Source: Symbiodinium natans
Taxonomy: Eukaryota; Sar; Dinophyceae; Suessiales; Symbiodiniaceae
NCBI GenBank assembly: GCA_905221605.1
Contig: CAJNDS010002109.1
Span: forward strand, 401,168-465,167
DNA: 64,000 nucleotides
Reading direction: 5' to 3'
Of the stretch, positions 40,467 to 50,975 are shown piece by piece. Numbering within the stretch: position 1 is the first letter of the stretch; every line of letters starts with the position of its first letter. The translations under genes and the position numbers were made by a program. The notes beneath the pieces were generated by a model. It ran no database searches, was not told the origin of the DNA, and saw only the letters and a program-made list of their open reading frames with translations.

Positions 40467-40850
40467 GCCAACCCTAAACCCTAACCCTAAACCCTAAACC
40501 CTAAACCGGGCTTTAGGGTTTCGGGAATGCTTTCGGGAGAAACGCTTGGCGTTTGAATCCCTAACCCTGGTTCTCGTACCCGAAGCCCTAACCGTTGGGC
40601 CCATCTCTGGGTTCTAGACAGCCCAGAGGTACGAAGACGTACAAACAGTAAGCAAGGCTTCAAACCCTAAACCCTGAACCCTAAACCCTATGCTTAAGTC
40701 TTGGGGCTCAGGGTTTAGGGTCTCTGGGGTACCTAAACCCTAAACTCTAAACCTGGAGAAACCCTTGCAAGTTTAGGTACCAAATAAGGATCCCCGCCAA
40801 CACCCCATATTCCCCAACAGATCCCTTACAAGGGTACCTTAAACTAGGAT

Positions 40851-40947
40851 ATGGCTGTACTTGTAACCCAATCTTCATTTGGAGCACTTAAAGGGCATAT
40901 AAGTGGGTTATGAGTACAGCTACAAGTGGGTAACAAGTACCATGCAG
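40851..40947 (+). mobile_element. Family E-like inverted-repeat element, copy 4
   Basis: ATGGCTGTACTTGTAACCCA pairs with TGGGTTATGAGTACAGC. GTAACAAGTACCATGCAG resembles the right end of the E1 palindrome. Confidence 0.5.
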
Positions 40948-40970
40948 TTACAGTACTTGATGTCAGCATC

Positions 40971-41080
40971 CTAGGACCGGAGTGGGCCTTGATTTCCTTT
41001 TTTTGGGTTCGGGGGTTCCCTTGCAATCCCCTTAAAACCCAAAAGGGCGCCCTTTTTGTGCCTAGGTTACTCCTGGGTAG
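40971..41080 (+). mobile_element. Family B element, copy 7
   Basis: CTAGGACCGGAGTGGGCC at the left and CCTAGGTTACTCCTGGGTAG at the right, starting 23 bp after the family E-like copy. Confidence 0.7.
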
Positions 41081-41224
41081 GGGTTCCATATATGCGTAAA
41101 CCTCCACATGTCTCAATCTGCTTGGGTTCACGTACTCTGGCTCAAGCTGTGAGTAGGGGCAGGGACATCGCTCGGTTGGACACCGAGACACGCCCGGTCC
41201 TCAAAATGTCCCTAAACTCCAAAC

Positions 41225-41323
41225 CCCAAGGGTCCATGTACATGTACCTGCATGGGAAATTCTAGGGCCTTAAAGTGCCTAGACTCCTAGGGCCCAAGTA
41301 CATAACAATAAGGTACATGGACC
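41225..41323 (+). mobile_element. Family F element, copy 2
   Basis: GGGTCCATGTACATGTACC at the left and AAGGTACATGGACC at the right. CTAGGGCCTTAAAG and CTAGGGCCCAAGTA lie inside. Confidence 0.55.
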
Positions 41324-42094
41324 GGTAGGGCAAACCCTAAACTTTGCCATAGTGGGATGACATGTGATGTTGTTAAGGGTACTTAGCCTCAATAACGAAT
41401 AGAAATTCAAATTTCTTATGCTCTCCCAACAATGAACTGGTAAAACCTAATCCTTGGGACGCAAACCCAAGGACCCCGAGCTTTCACCTCCACAAGCCTG
41501 GTTGTTGAAGAAAAGGAAGCCGTCAAAATCAACTCTGTTGGGGTTTGGGGTTTGAGGGTTCTTTGCTGATGGCCAATGGCCCGACGTCGCAATGTAATGT
41601 TCACCTGCCCGCTGCCTGATGAAGCTTCAGCAAACCCCTGCAAGCCCAACGACCACCCTAAGCCAGTTCAAGTAGGACGCCCGCCGTACCCTTATTCCCT
41701 TCTTTGTGGGTTTAGGTTGCCTTGTAGACCTCTTTGGCAACCTAGTAAACTCGCACGCCAAGTCGTGCCCTTAATCAAGTTTTGCGGGTTAGGCCCCCCC
41801 CCCCCCTCGTAACCTTCATGAAGCCTAAGGCCCTATGCCTTAAGTTTCTTAAGCCCCAAACCCTAAACCCCAAACCCTAAACCCGAAACCCTAAACCCTA
41901 AACCCCCCACCGGTTGAGGTGGCTCCTGTTGGCTGACCCCTGGTGGGGCCAGCCCCCCGGAGCGAAGCAGCCACCGGCCCAGCTGCATCGTTTAGGGTTT
42001 AGGGTTTAGAGTTTAGGGTGTAGGGTTTAGGGTTTAGGGTTTTGGGTCAACGGTCAAGGGATTGGGAGTTGTAGTTGTGTGGGAAATACTTCGG

Positions 42095-42162
42095 GATTGG
42101 TTTCAGAGGTTCATTGAAGGTCTCAGGGCTGTGATCACAAGCAACATCGTCCCAGAGAAAAG
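42095..42162 (+). CDS. Candidate exon
   Basis: Reads DWFQRFIEGLRAVITSNIVP then EKR. Helical, protein-like, no repeats. Unknown function. Confidence 0.3.
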
Positions 42163-42354
42163 GGTTTCAGGGTTAGGCTTTAGGGTTTAGGGAGGCAGAG
42201 AGACATAGAGCTTGGTCCTGCTTCCCCCCCCTTCATGTAGAACGTTGACTTTGGTTCTCTACAAGCAGTTGTGCCGTGTGCCATCATTCATCTAGGGTTT
42301 TGGGTTTAGGGTTTAGGGTTTGGGGTGTAGGGTTTAGGGTTTAGGGTTTAGGGT

Positions 42355-42465
42355 TAGGACCCGGAGAAGGCCCTTGTTTCCGTTTTTTAGGGTTGGGGTT
42401 CCCGTAGAACCCCCTTAAAACCAAAAAGGGTACCCTTTTTATTCCTAGGTTACTTCTGGGTCTAG
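42355..42465 (+). mobile_element. Family B element, copy 8
   Basis: TAGGACCCGGAGAAGGCCC at the left, TTCCTAGGTTACTTCTGGG at the right, AAAACCAAAAAGGGTACCC inside; close to the family consensus. Confidence 0.75.
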
Positions 42466-42890
42466 TGGCTTCGGGGCAAGGTTCACAGTTTCGGGTTCAA
42501 GGCTTTCGTTCGGATGCGTGACGGTCTTCGCGCGCAAGCGAGTTGCTTTGCCACGCCCTAAACGCTGAAGCCACAGCGCTACTAAACTCTTGCTGCTTCA
42601 CACCAGAACAGCCTCAAGGGTCATAAGATGCAGGAAGCCCCTAAACGATAATCCCTCAAGTTCTAAACCCTAAGCCCTCGAAGCCCAAGCCAAGGCTCCC
42701 CTGAAAGCCTATCCCAAACCTCCAAAGCCTAAGCACTGATAACGCAAGAACCTTAAGTCCTAAACCCTAAGCCCTAAACACTCGAATTCTTAAACCCCCA
42801 AATTCCTAAATTCCTAAACCCGGAAAGCCTTACCCTTAACCCTAAACCCTAAACCCCAAACCCTAAACCCTAAACCCCATTGTTCCTCAG

Positions 42891-42944
42891 GCCATGATGG
42901 CGGGAATGGGGGCTGCGCCCATGGTGCAGCCCAGCATCGGCGCA
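42891..42944 (+). CDS. Candidate 5' exon, Ala/Met/Pro-rich (RBM42 N-terminus?)
   Basis: TTCCTCAG|GCC at the left and GGCGCA|GCC at the right enclose exactly 18 codons (AMMAGMGAAPMVQPSIGA). RBM42 proteins have a Pro/Met/Ala-rich N-terminal half, and this island lies 3.3 kb upstream of the first placed RBM42-type exon on the same strand. The link is inference. Confidence 0.35.
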
Positions 42945-44194
42945 GCCCTCGGCTTTGTGGCATGCTTTTGGGTTTGTTTAGGGTTTAGGGTTTAGGGTTT
43001 GGTGTTTAGGGTTAGGGTTTAGGGTTTGTGCAGCGTTTAGCTTTGCCAGGGTTTGGGGTTCATTTAGGGTTCATTGCCGAAGATGCAGGACAATGTTAGA
43101 ATTTGGACCCGAAAACCTTTGAGCCCAACACGCCTTTCTTTAGCTTTCACCACAAAGGAAGGCCCCCAGTAGCCCTAAACCCAAAACCCTGAACCCTGAA
43201 CCCTGAACCCTGAACCCTAAACCCTAAACCCTAAACCCTACACCCTAAACCCTAAACCCTAAACCCTAAACCCTAAACCCTAAACCCTAAACCCTAAACT
43301 AAAGCTACAGAGTACTTGGGCTGGGAAGCCTATGAAATCATGACACCAGTTTGGGGCTTGCCTTCTCCTGCTTCGGGGGTTGCAGGGCTGTGGGTTCATG
43401 GCTTAGGGTTTAAGAGGACTCCGAAAGGCGGGCCTATGGGCTCATGAGGGTTTAGGTTTTAGGGTGGTTTAGGGTCTAGGGTTTAGGGTTTAGGGTTCAG
43501 GGTTTGAGTCTTCTGAAGATCCGAATGTGGTGAATGTTTCGGGCTTCCGCAAGTGTGGCAGAGCATGGCGGTAGGGTTTGGGGTTTGGGGTTTAGGGTTA
43601 GGGTCTAGGTTCTACTAGGGTGCAGGCTGTAGTACGGACGTAGGGTGTAGGGTTTAAGTAGTTCAGCCGTTCGGATCCCAATGGTTTTTTTTTCGGTTTT
43701 ATGAAGAAAGCCTCTGGGGAGGTCCCGCGATGCCTTCCACATTGACGCCGACCGGTGCCGCCCAGGTACGGGTTCATATTGGACTTAACATCACAGTAAA
43801 AAGTATCAGTTGATAGTCATAAGCAGGTTCCCATATTAAACTGGTAACATCGCAATAAAGTAGCCATCAGTTGACAATTATAAGAAAAGGGGTCCACATT
43901 AGACTTCACAACAAAAGACACTATCAGGTGATAAGAATACGTCATCTGTGGGTGTTGGGGGGTTCGCGTGTGCCCAATCGCGTGGTCAGATTTTTGCGCT
44001 AAACCCTAAACCCTAAACTCTAACCCCTAAACCCTAAACCCTAAACCGCGAACCCTAAACCCTAAACCCTAAACCGCGAACCCTGAACCCCAAACCCTAA
44101 ACCCCAAACCCTAAACCCTAAGCCCAATACCCTAAACCCTCAACCCTAAACCCTAAACCTAAACCTACCCTCCGCACGAATCAAGCCCACGTCT

Positions 44195-44269
44195 CATGTC
44201 TCGCAAGGCAGCCGCCTTGGGTGCCTCTACACAGAAGGCGCCCAACGAGCGCAACTTGCTCGGGACCCC
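44195..44269 (+). CDS. Candidate exon with possible start codon
   Basis: ATG at 44195 opens MSRKAAALGASTQKAPNERN then LLGT, a basic N-terminus-like segment, up to a family B element at 44278. Gene unknown. Confidence 0.3.
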
Positions 44270-44277
44270 TTGGACTT

Positions 44278-44389
44278 CTAGGACACGGCGTAGGCCCTCA
44301 TTTCGTTTCTTTCAGGGTTGGGGTTCCCCTATAATCCCCTTAAAGCCAAAAGGGTTTGCTGCTTATTCCTAGGTTACTCCTGGGTCTAG
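44278..44389 (+). mobile_element. Family B element, copy 9
   Basis: CTAGGACACGGCGTAGGCCC at the left and GGTTACTCCTGGGTCTAG at the right, GGTTCCCCTATAATCCCC inside. Confidence 0.75.
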
Positions 44390-44965
44390 ACTTTCAATGC
44401 GCGCAGCGCGTTGGATATTTTGATGGAGGCTTCTTTTCCGTAGAGACGTGAACTTAAGCCCCAAACCCTGAACCTGTTTAGATTGCAAATTCCGAGACCC
44501 TTCATTAAAGCCCTCTTAAGTAAGCAGGGTGTAGGGTTCAATGGCTCAGAAGGGTGTCGAAGGGCAACGTCTGACCGTGACCGGGTGACCGGGCTGCAAA
44601 AGATTGAGTTTCGACCCCCGAATCCTGGAAATAAGTACGCAAACTCAACGATGAAAGCCCCCTGAGTTTTTGCCCTTTGAGGATTTGACACCCAGGGTCT
44701 GTTGCTCAGGATGAAGCCGCAAGGGCTTTTACACAACAGCTAGACGGCCAGAGAGGACGAGGGTGTATGCAGGCTGAAAGCAGTTCTTGGTGCTTAGGTT
44801 GCACACAAGAACGTTGCTAGAATCTGACCAAAACCGAAATTAATTATTACAGGGCTTCCGTGCCTACAACCCTATCCAGTCCGCCAGAGGACATCCTAAA
44901 CCCTAGACCCTATAAACACTATACGCCCCTATACGCCCCAAAACCCTCACGTCGCCTTAGGACAA

Positions 44966-45093
44966 CCCCCCCCCCCCCCCCCCCCTGCCCCCCCCCCCCC
45001 CCCCCCCTCCGCGCCCCCCCCCCCCCCTCCCGCACCCCCCCCCCCCCTCCGCGCCCCCCCCCCCCCCCTCCGCCCGCGCCCCCCCCCCCCCCC
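44966..45093 (+). repeat. Poly-C tract with CTCCGC interruptions
   Basis: Five C-runs of 15-20 separated by TG, TCCGCG, TCCCGCA and similar. Confidence 0.9.
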
Positions 45094-45107
45094 AACCTTC
45101 CTTGGTT

Positions 45108-45216
45108 TACCTTAAGAACCCAAAACCTACGTTTTTGTACGTTTTCTATACTGAAAAAAACACTCTTTTATCGGATTCGTTAACCTACAAAAAGTAGGTT
45201 TTGGGTTCTTGAGGTA
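45108..45216 (+). mobile_element. Family J inverted-repeat element
   Basis: TACCTTAAGAACCCAAAACC at the left and GGTTTTGGGTTCTTGAGGTA at the right. The pairing runs on through CTACGTTTTTGTA with one gap. Single copy, directly after the poly-C tract. Confidence 0.7.
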
Positions 45217-45250
45217 GGGTTTGGGTTATCTATAGGGCTGCGGCACCTAA

Positions 45251-45310
45251 GGCAAGGCGGCGTCCGTGACGCTGCGCAAGGCCGCTCAAACTGCTAGGGC
45301 CGAATGCAAG
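45251..45310 (+). CDS. Candidate basic exon
   Basis: After CCTAAG, reads GKAASVTLRKAAQTARAECK. Strand and position would allow it to lie upstream of the RBM42-type exons. No proof of a join. Confidence 0.25.
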
Positions 45311-45599
45311 TTTTTGGAGTTTAGGGGTTTAGGGTTCAGGATTCAGGGTCAGGGTTTGGGGTTTGGGGTTCAGGGTTCAGGGTTTAGGGTTTAGGGTTTA
45401 GGGTTTAGGTTTACGATGTTGAGTTCCGTTTTGAGGGCCGGGCATGCCACCAGCCTTCGAGACTTTGTTTCGCCATGTCGCCTCTGCAGCCTCGTAGAAG
45501 TGCACCTCTCAATCTTCCGCCTGATGACGGGGGTTCAGGGTTTAGGGTTTAGGGTTTAGGGTTTAGGGTGTAGGGTGTAGGGTTTAGGGTGTAGGGTGT

Positions 45600-45604
45600 A
45601 GGGT

Positions 45605-45650
<46 letters not shown>

Positions 45651-45672
45651 GGTTGGTTGAGGGTTGAGGTAT
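45600..45672 (+). repeat. GGGTTGA variant array
   Basis: Nine or so 7-bp units, adjoining GGGTTTA/GGGTGTA units. Confidence 0.85.
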
Positions 45673-46020
45673 CCCTTGTCTGCATGACTGCAGCGTCCTG
45701 AGGTTGAAAGATGGCCAGCGTTCGTCGGTTTACTCTGATGCTGGTCAACTGTGCTAAACGCTACAATCCTGAAAGCCCCTACCAGCCCCAAAAAACAAAA
45801 TAAAGCCCCAGGCCCTTAAAACCTAAAGCCCTAAAACCCAAAGCCCTCGAAAGTTTTCTGAGGAGGTCTATTTTGCTTTTCGTTGGCACAAGACCCAATT
45901 GGGAATATTGAAGCTGGATTGTTTTTCAAATCTGGCGCTGAGGGGGCCAAAGCCTTGAACTCTAATCCTCAAGCCCGAAGCCCTGAGCCCTACACCACAA
46001 CGGGTCCTAACCCGAAGCCC

Positions 46021-46230
46021 CTAAACCCTAAACCCTAAACCCTAAACCCTAAACCCTAAACCCTAAACCCTAAACCCTAAACCCTAAACCCTAAACCCTA
46101 AACCCTAAGCCCTAAGCCCTAAGCCCTAAGCCCTAAGCCCTAAGCCCTAAACCCTAAACCCTAAACCCTAAACCCTAAACCCTAAACCCTAACCCTAACC
46201 CTAAACCCTAAACCCCAAACCCTAAACCTT
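46021..46230 (+). repeat. CCCTAAA array with CCCTAAG block
   Basis: Mostly perfect CCCTAAA with a block of about seven CCCTAAG units at 46105-46147. It ends 6 bp before the first placed RBM42-type exon, so the array forms the 3' end of the preceding intron. Confidence 0.9.
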
Positions 46231-46236
46231 ACGAAG

Positions 46237-49200
46237 GCCTCTGGCAAAGTGTGGAGAGATCCGACGCTGGATGACTGGCCAAAGGAGGACTACAGGCCGA
46301 TAAGGAGTTTAAGGATGGTTTGGGTTTAGGGTTTTGGGTTTAGGGTTTAGGGTCTAGGGTCTAGGGTTTAGGGTTTAGGGTTTAGGGTTTAGGGTTTAGG
46401 GTTTAGGGTTTAGGGTTTAGGGTTTAGGGTTTAGGGTTTAGGGTTTAGGGTTTAGGGTCATTCAAGGTTTCGGGGTTTTACCTAGACCTAGAACCCCTCC
46501 CCAAGTACCATCTAAGATACCTAGGTACCCCCCATTCAGGGACACCTCGGCCCTTCTTAAGGGGGGCTTAGGGCACTTTTGGATGTCGGGCTTTTCGGGC
46601 TGTGGGGCTTTTAGGGGTTTAGGCCTCTTGGGGGTTTAGGGTTTAGGGTTCGGGGTTTAGGGTTTAGGGTTTAGGGTTTAGGGTTCGGGGTTGAGTCTAG
46701 GCAATCCCCCCGGTTTTTTTTGTTTAGGCTAGGATCCGGAGTAGGCCCTTGTTTCCTTTTTGCTGGGGGTTGGGGTTCCCTTGTCATCCCCTTAAAAAAG
46801 GTTACCCTGTTTTTTTTTCCCAGGTTGCTCTTGGGTCTAGTAGGCATTGGGAGCTTTATGGATTGAGTTGCGGCTCGGCCTTGGCACCCCCCTCCACCTA
46901 CTCTCTCCTCTCATAGAGTGTCCAAGGGCGCTTTGTGAGTGAAGGAAAGTACCTTCCAGGGTTTGACACTGGTAGCATGCTAGGTCTTCGGGTTTAGGGG
47001 CGGTAGACGATGACTCATTACGCCCCCACGCCCCTGGAGTCGACACTGAGAGCACACCCCAAGAGAACTTGATAAGTTGAGCTTGCATTAGATCTCAAAG
47101 GTGGAAGGTGGCGCAAACCCCCCTAAACCCTGAACCTTGAAGCTTACTGTCGGAGACTGAGGGCATTGTGTCTTTGGGGTTTGTGGCGCACTGAAGCAAA
47201 GACACAAGATTTCCAGCGGCATGGTCCGGACCTCACAGCTTTTAAGCGTACTATAGGGGCCGGAATAATTACTAATAGTATTCCCTTGTGGTCCCTTTAT
47301 GAGTATACTATAGTACCCCCCCCCCCCCCCCCAAAAAAAAAAAAACTATTCGAATTATTAAGGCCCCGATAGTAAACTCCACAAGCCAGGGTCCGCAAAT
47401 CTGAAAACGAGACCCTGCGGTCTAAACTGCACGGCCTGTCTTTGGTGCCCCCCAAACCTGCAAGTTCACCCTAAACCCTAAACCCTAAACCCGAAGTCTT
47501 AAACCCTAAACCCTGATGTCTATGCATAGAGAAGTCCACCAGGCTGTTCTGCGGAGACTTGGGTAACGAGGTCACGGACGATCTGCGCGGGCCTTGGGAA
47601 GATGACCCCCTCATCGGTTTCAGGTCGGGTCTAGAGTTCAGGGTTTAGGGTTTAGGGTTTAGGGTTGAGGGTTGAGGGTTTAGGGTTTAGGGTTTAGGGT
47701 TTGGGGTTTAGGGTTTAGGGTTTAGGGTTTAGGGTTTAGGGTTTAGGGTTTAGGGTTTAGGCAGAGGTTGCTTCTGGTTAGGAAAGGGTTCTCCCGTGTT
47801 GCCATCGCTATATTCAAAGCTATTGAACAGCTAAGTGCCATTGCCTGCCTGCTTCCGGGTGCGTAGAAACTGGGCATGTTCATGCGCGCTCGCTTGGCCT
47901 CAGGGCATGCGCGAACGTGACAAACCCTAAAACGGATACTAAACGCAAAATTTGTAGGAAAGCGCCTCCTCCGAAGCTCATGCTCCGAAAGGCCTCCCTC
48001 TGAAACTTTGAAGGCCCTGTAGATAAAGAACAAGCCCTATAGCCCTCACGTCGCACCTTCGCGATTGGGGACGCGGTGAAGATTGGAGGTTGCTCGTTGG
48101 GCAACCCTAAACCCAGAACCCCTTAAAATGAAGCCTCAGTCCTAATTCCTAAACCCTAAACCCTAAATCCTAAACCCTAAATCCTAAACCCTAAACCCTC
48201 AACCCCACACATCCGCCTAAAGCTCACCCCCGAAAAGCCCTCGAATTGACGCCCCGTAAGGCTGGCAAACGCCTTCCGAAAGTACAGCTCTTTCCAGAAA
48301 GCCAAGGCAGGCAAGCAAGCCCTGGGGACTAAACCTAGAGTAGTTTCGGTTTAGGGTTTAGGGTTTAGGGTTTAGGGTTTAGGGTTTAGGGTTTAGGGTT
48401 TAGGGTTTAGGGTTTAGGGTTTAGGGTTTAGGGTTTAGAACTGGGGTTTAGGGTTTAGGGTTTAGGGTTCAGCGTCTCAAGTGCAGGAATTCACTAGTCA
48501 AGCGGTGTGTTTGTGTTTCGGAATAATCCCACCCACCCAGAGTGTCACGTCATAGCATGCAGGGAAGGCCTACTTCAGGATAGTTCCGCAATGTTGCCGA
48601 AGCGCCTGCAATCTCAAGGGTTTAGGGGTTATAAGGGCTTATGGAACAGCCTGTCCACGTCTCCTACCTCCGAAGAAGCCCCTCCATGCCAGGTGATCCG
48701 AGACAAGCGTACCGGTAAAACCAAGGGCTATGGCTTCGTGTCATTCTCCGCGCCCGAGGACGCATCAAGGGCTGAGGGCATTTGAAGGTTGGGTTTTTTG
48801 GACTCCAATCCCGAACCTCTGTGCCTACTCGAAAGCTCACGGGTAGCCCCAAGCTGGGTGACAAAATATGAAGTAGGGTATTTTTCTCCTAGTTTCAAAC
48901 AAGGGTTGAGAACCTTACTTCAAGGTACAGAACGTGCCTCAACCCTAAACCTTCGTCCCAACTTGAGAGGATCATGGATGACCCCCCCACCCCCCTGCCC
49001 CCCACCCTCGCCCCACCCACAACAAAAAAAGACAAAGACAAAAAAAAAAAAAAAAAAACAACAAAAAACAAGTTGTAGCTGTAGTTTTCATACTATACGA
49101 GCCCGATTTTTAAGTACCCGTGAACCCATCAAAGTAAACGCAAACGAAAGCCCGAATTCCTAGACGCCCCTAAACCAAACCCTAAACTCTAAACCCTGAA

Positions 49201-49549
49201 CCCTAAACCCTGAACCCTGCCTAGGCCAGAGCAAGCGAAAGCCCTAAACCCGTGTTTAACTTCGACGCCCGAATCCCAAAAGCCATCAACAACCGCGACG
49301 GGCCCCCTTTGGGGTTTAGGGTTTTGGGTTTAGGGAGGTTGAGGTGTTTGGAGGTGAGGGTTTAGGGGGTTGGAGGGTTTAGGTTTTATTGTTCAGGGGA
49401 TTCAGAGTTTATGGTTAGGGTATAAACCCCATGAAACCCTAGCGTTCTTAAAAGTGCAGGACATGGTGGCAGCGTTGCGCGATGTGAACGGCCGATATGT
49501 TGGCAACCGACCTGTCCGCCTCAAGAAGAGCAACTGGAAGGACGAGGGG
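46237..49549 (+). CDS. RBM42: RBM42-type RNA-binding protein, RRM and preceding linker, 5 exons
   Basis: Exons: 46237-46295 (ASGKVWRDPTLDDWPKEDY), 47543-47584 (RLFCGDLGNEVTDDL), 48261-48306 (LANAFRKYSSFQKAK), 48693-48758 (VIRDKRTGKTKGYGFVSFSA), 49460-about 49549 (DMVAALRDVNGRYVGNRPVR then LKKSNWKDE). The product shows RNP2 as LFCGDL and RNP1 as KGYGFVSF. It follows the RBM42 RRM closely, including the W-x-D-P-(S/T)-L-x-x-W lead-in before the domain. RBM42 binds RNA and takes part in mRNA regulation and splicing. All joins keep phase. Donors are GC, GC, GC, GA, and the acceptor is always AG before G. The introns hold TTTAGGG arrays and elements of families B and C. N-terminal and last exons are not placed. 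The end is uncertain by a few bases. Confidence 0.85.
46729..46840 (+). mobile_element. Family B element, copy 10, in an RBM42 intron
   Basis: CTAGGATCCGGAGTAGGCCC at the left and GGTTGCTCTTGGGTCTAG at the right. It lies inside the 1.2-kb GC-AG intron and does not form its borders. Confidence 0.7.
47249..47374 (+). mobile_element. Family C element, copy 5, in an RBM42 intron
   Basis: TACTATAGGGGCCGGAATAA at the left pairs with TTATTAAGGCCCCGATAGTA at the right: the best family C termini. Poly-C and poly-A runs (47317-47345) sit in the middle. Confidence 0.75.
48352..48438 (+). repeat. TTTAGGG array in an RBM42 intron
   Basis: About 12 perfect heptamers in the intron between exons 3 and 4. 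Similar arrays lie in the other RBM42 introns (46340-46458, 47640-47760). Confidence 0.9.
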
Positions 49550-50975
49550 GTTTACCCTAAACCCTAAACTCTAAACTCTGTGAACCCCGAACCCTAAGGG
49601 AGAGTTTTTAAGGTCTAGAGCCACAGGGTTTTGAGGGTTGCGCATTTGGGGGCTTAAGCAATTAGATCGGAGAGGTACCTCCTTGAGGTCCTGATTGCAA
49701 GGGAATGCTACTATTTGGGGATCTACATTGGGGGGGTCCCTTATTGTCGTAAACCCCCATTCAAAGGTGACTCTAAACCCTGAACCCTAAACCCTAAACC
49801 TTAAACCCTAAACCCTATTTTTTGGGGGGCTTAAAACCCTGAACCCTAAACCCTAAACCTTAAACCCTAAACCCTTTTTTTTTTTTTGGGGGGGGGGGGG
49901 TTTACTAGGCTTAAAATTGGTCCTGGAGTTGCCACGGCATTTCGTGAGTTTGGACTGGCAACCCTGATTACACCCCAAACCCCAAACCCCAAACTTCAAA
50001 CCCTAACCCTTTCACCCCTAAACCCTAAACCCCAAGCCCTAAGCCCTTTAACCCCCAAGCCCTCAACCCCCAGAAGCCTTAACCCTAACCCCTACTTCAC
50101 CCGAACCCCGAAACCCTAGCCCTTTGACCCCTACCCCTAGGCTCGTGTGGTGTTCCTTTCTGTTCGTTCCCTTGTTTTTTTGGTCTGGCTTGTTTTTTTT
50201 GGTCTGACCTACTTTTTTTTGGCGGGTTTTCTTGTGTACTTGTTTTTCTTGGTCTCAGGAGTCGGGTCACTTTTGGGCATGATAAAGGTAACATGGATGG
50301 CTCTGGCAGCTGAATGCTGATAGCAATGGGCCCTATGATGTATGTAGGTACACTGCCCTACCCCCAATCCTAGGCATGCCATCAACAACCGCCGAGGAAC
50401 ACATCTACGCTTTATAGTTCTCTCATAGGAAGGCTGGTGTTGTCTGATGTCAACCCTATAAACCCTATAAACCTCATACAACCCCTAAATGGACCCTACA
50501 TCACTACCGAAAAGCTCCCTGCCACATTTAATCCTCGATGCCGTCGATGCCCATCTGATGCATCGTGATGCATCACAGCTCCGTGGCTGCAACAAGTCAG
50601 AGATTGTTCGGGCTTGGGAGGCTCGTTTTGTAGACAAGACCTATGACATGATGCCTGAAGGCTCCCATGTCTGGTTCCTTATCGGGCTATATAGTTGTAA
50701 GGGATCATAGTGTACTAGCCGAAAAAGTACTGCCTTTAGGTCAGCTTCTTCGGAGGCGATCTCAGCTGCTTCAAGCTTTGCATGAGCTGTGAAACTCATG
50801 TGCGCCAGCAGTGTTCTGCTCAAAGTATGCGTATGTGAAGGATACATGCAGCATACCAGCAACACTGCGACTGAGTGAGACCCTCGTGCCAAGCCTTGTG
50901 CCAAACCTTGATGTTCGACCATTTTTTGTGTTCCTACTTGGGGTATATCTTGACTATCTCTGTCTCCCTGCAAGC
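49550..50975. other. Border region, no firm gene
   Basis: CCCTAAA/CCCTTAA units to about 50130, a TTTTTTTGG-rich stretch (50170-50250), then unique DNA. The frame 50489-50710 (MDPTSLPKSSLPHLILDAVD...) is open and protein-like but unrecognised. It could be a small gene or an upstream exon. Telomere motifs become rare after this point. Confidence 0.35.

Larger units (their letters stand above)
30521..46236. other. Telomere-motif region with many + strand coding islands
   Basis: About 15.7 kb without a full gene. Arrays of TTTAGGG or CCCTAAA lie at 31950-32150, 35925-35998, 36117-36200, 37680-37735, 38300-38345, 39180-39255, 40078-40162, 40242-40345, 43190-43300, 46021-46230 and elsewhere. Elements of families B, C, E, F, I and J and long homopolymers are scattered through it. 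Islands that read as protein are listed separately. All the better ones are on the + strand, so they may be 5' exons of the RBM42-type gene or of unrelated genes. Confidence 0.45.

Noticed and set aside
50489-50710. Frame MDPTSLPKSSLPHL... as a confirmed gene
   Set aside because: Protein-like but without a recognised family, splice support or promoter evidence, so only mentioned in the border region entry.
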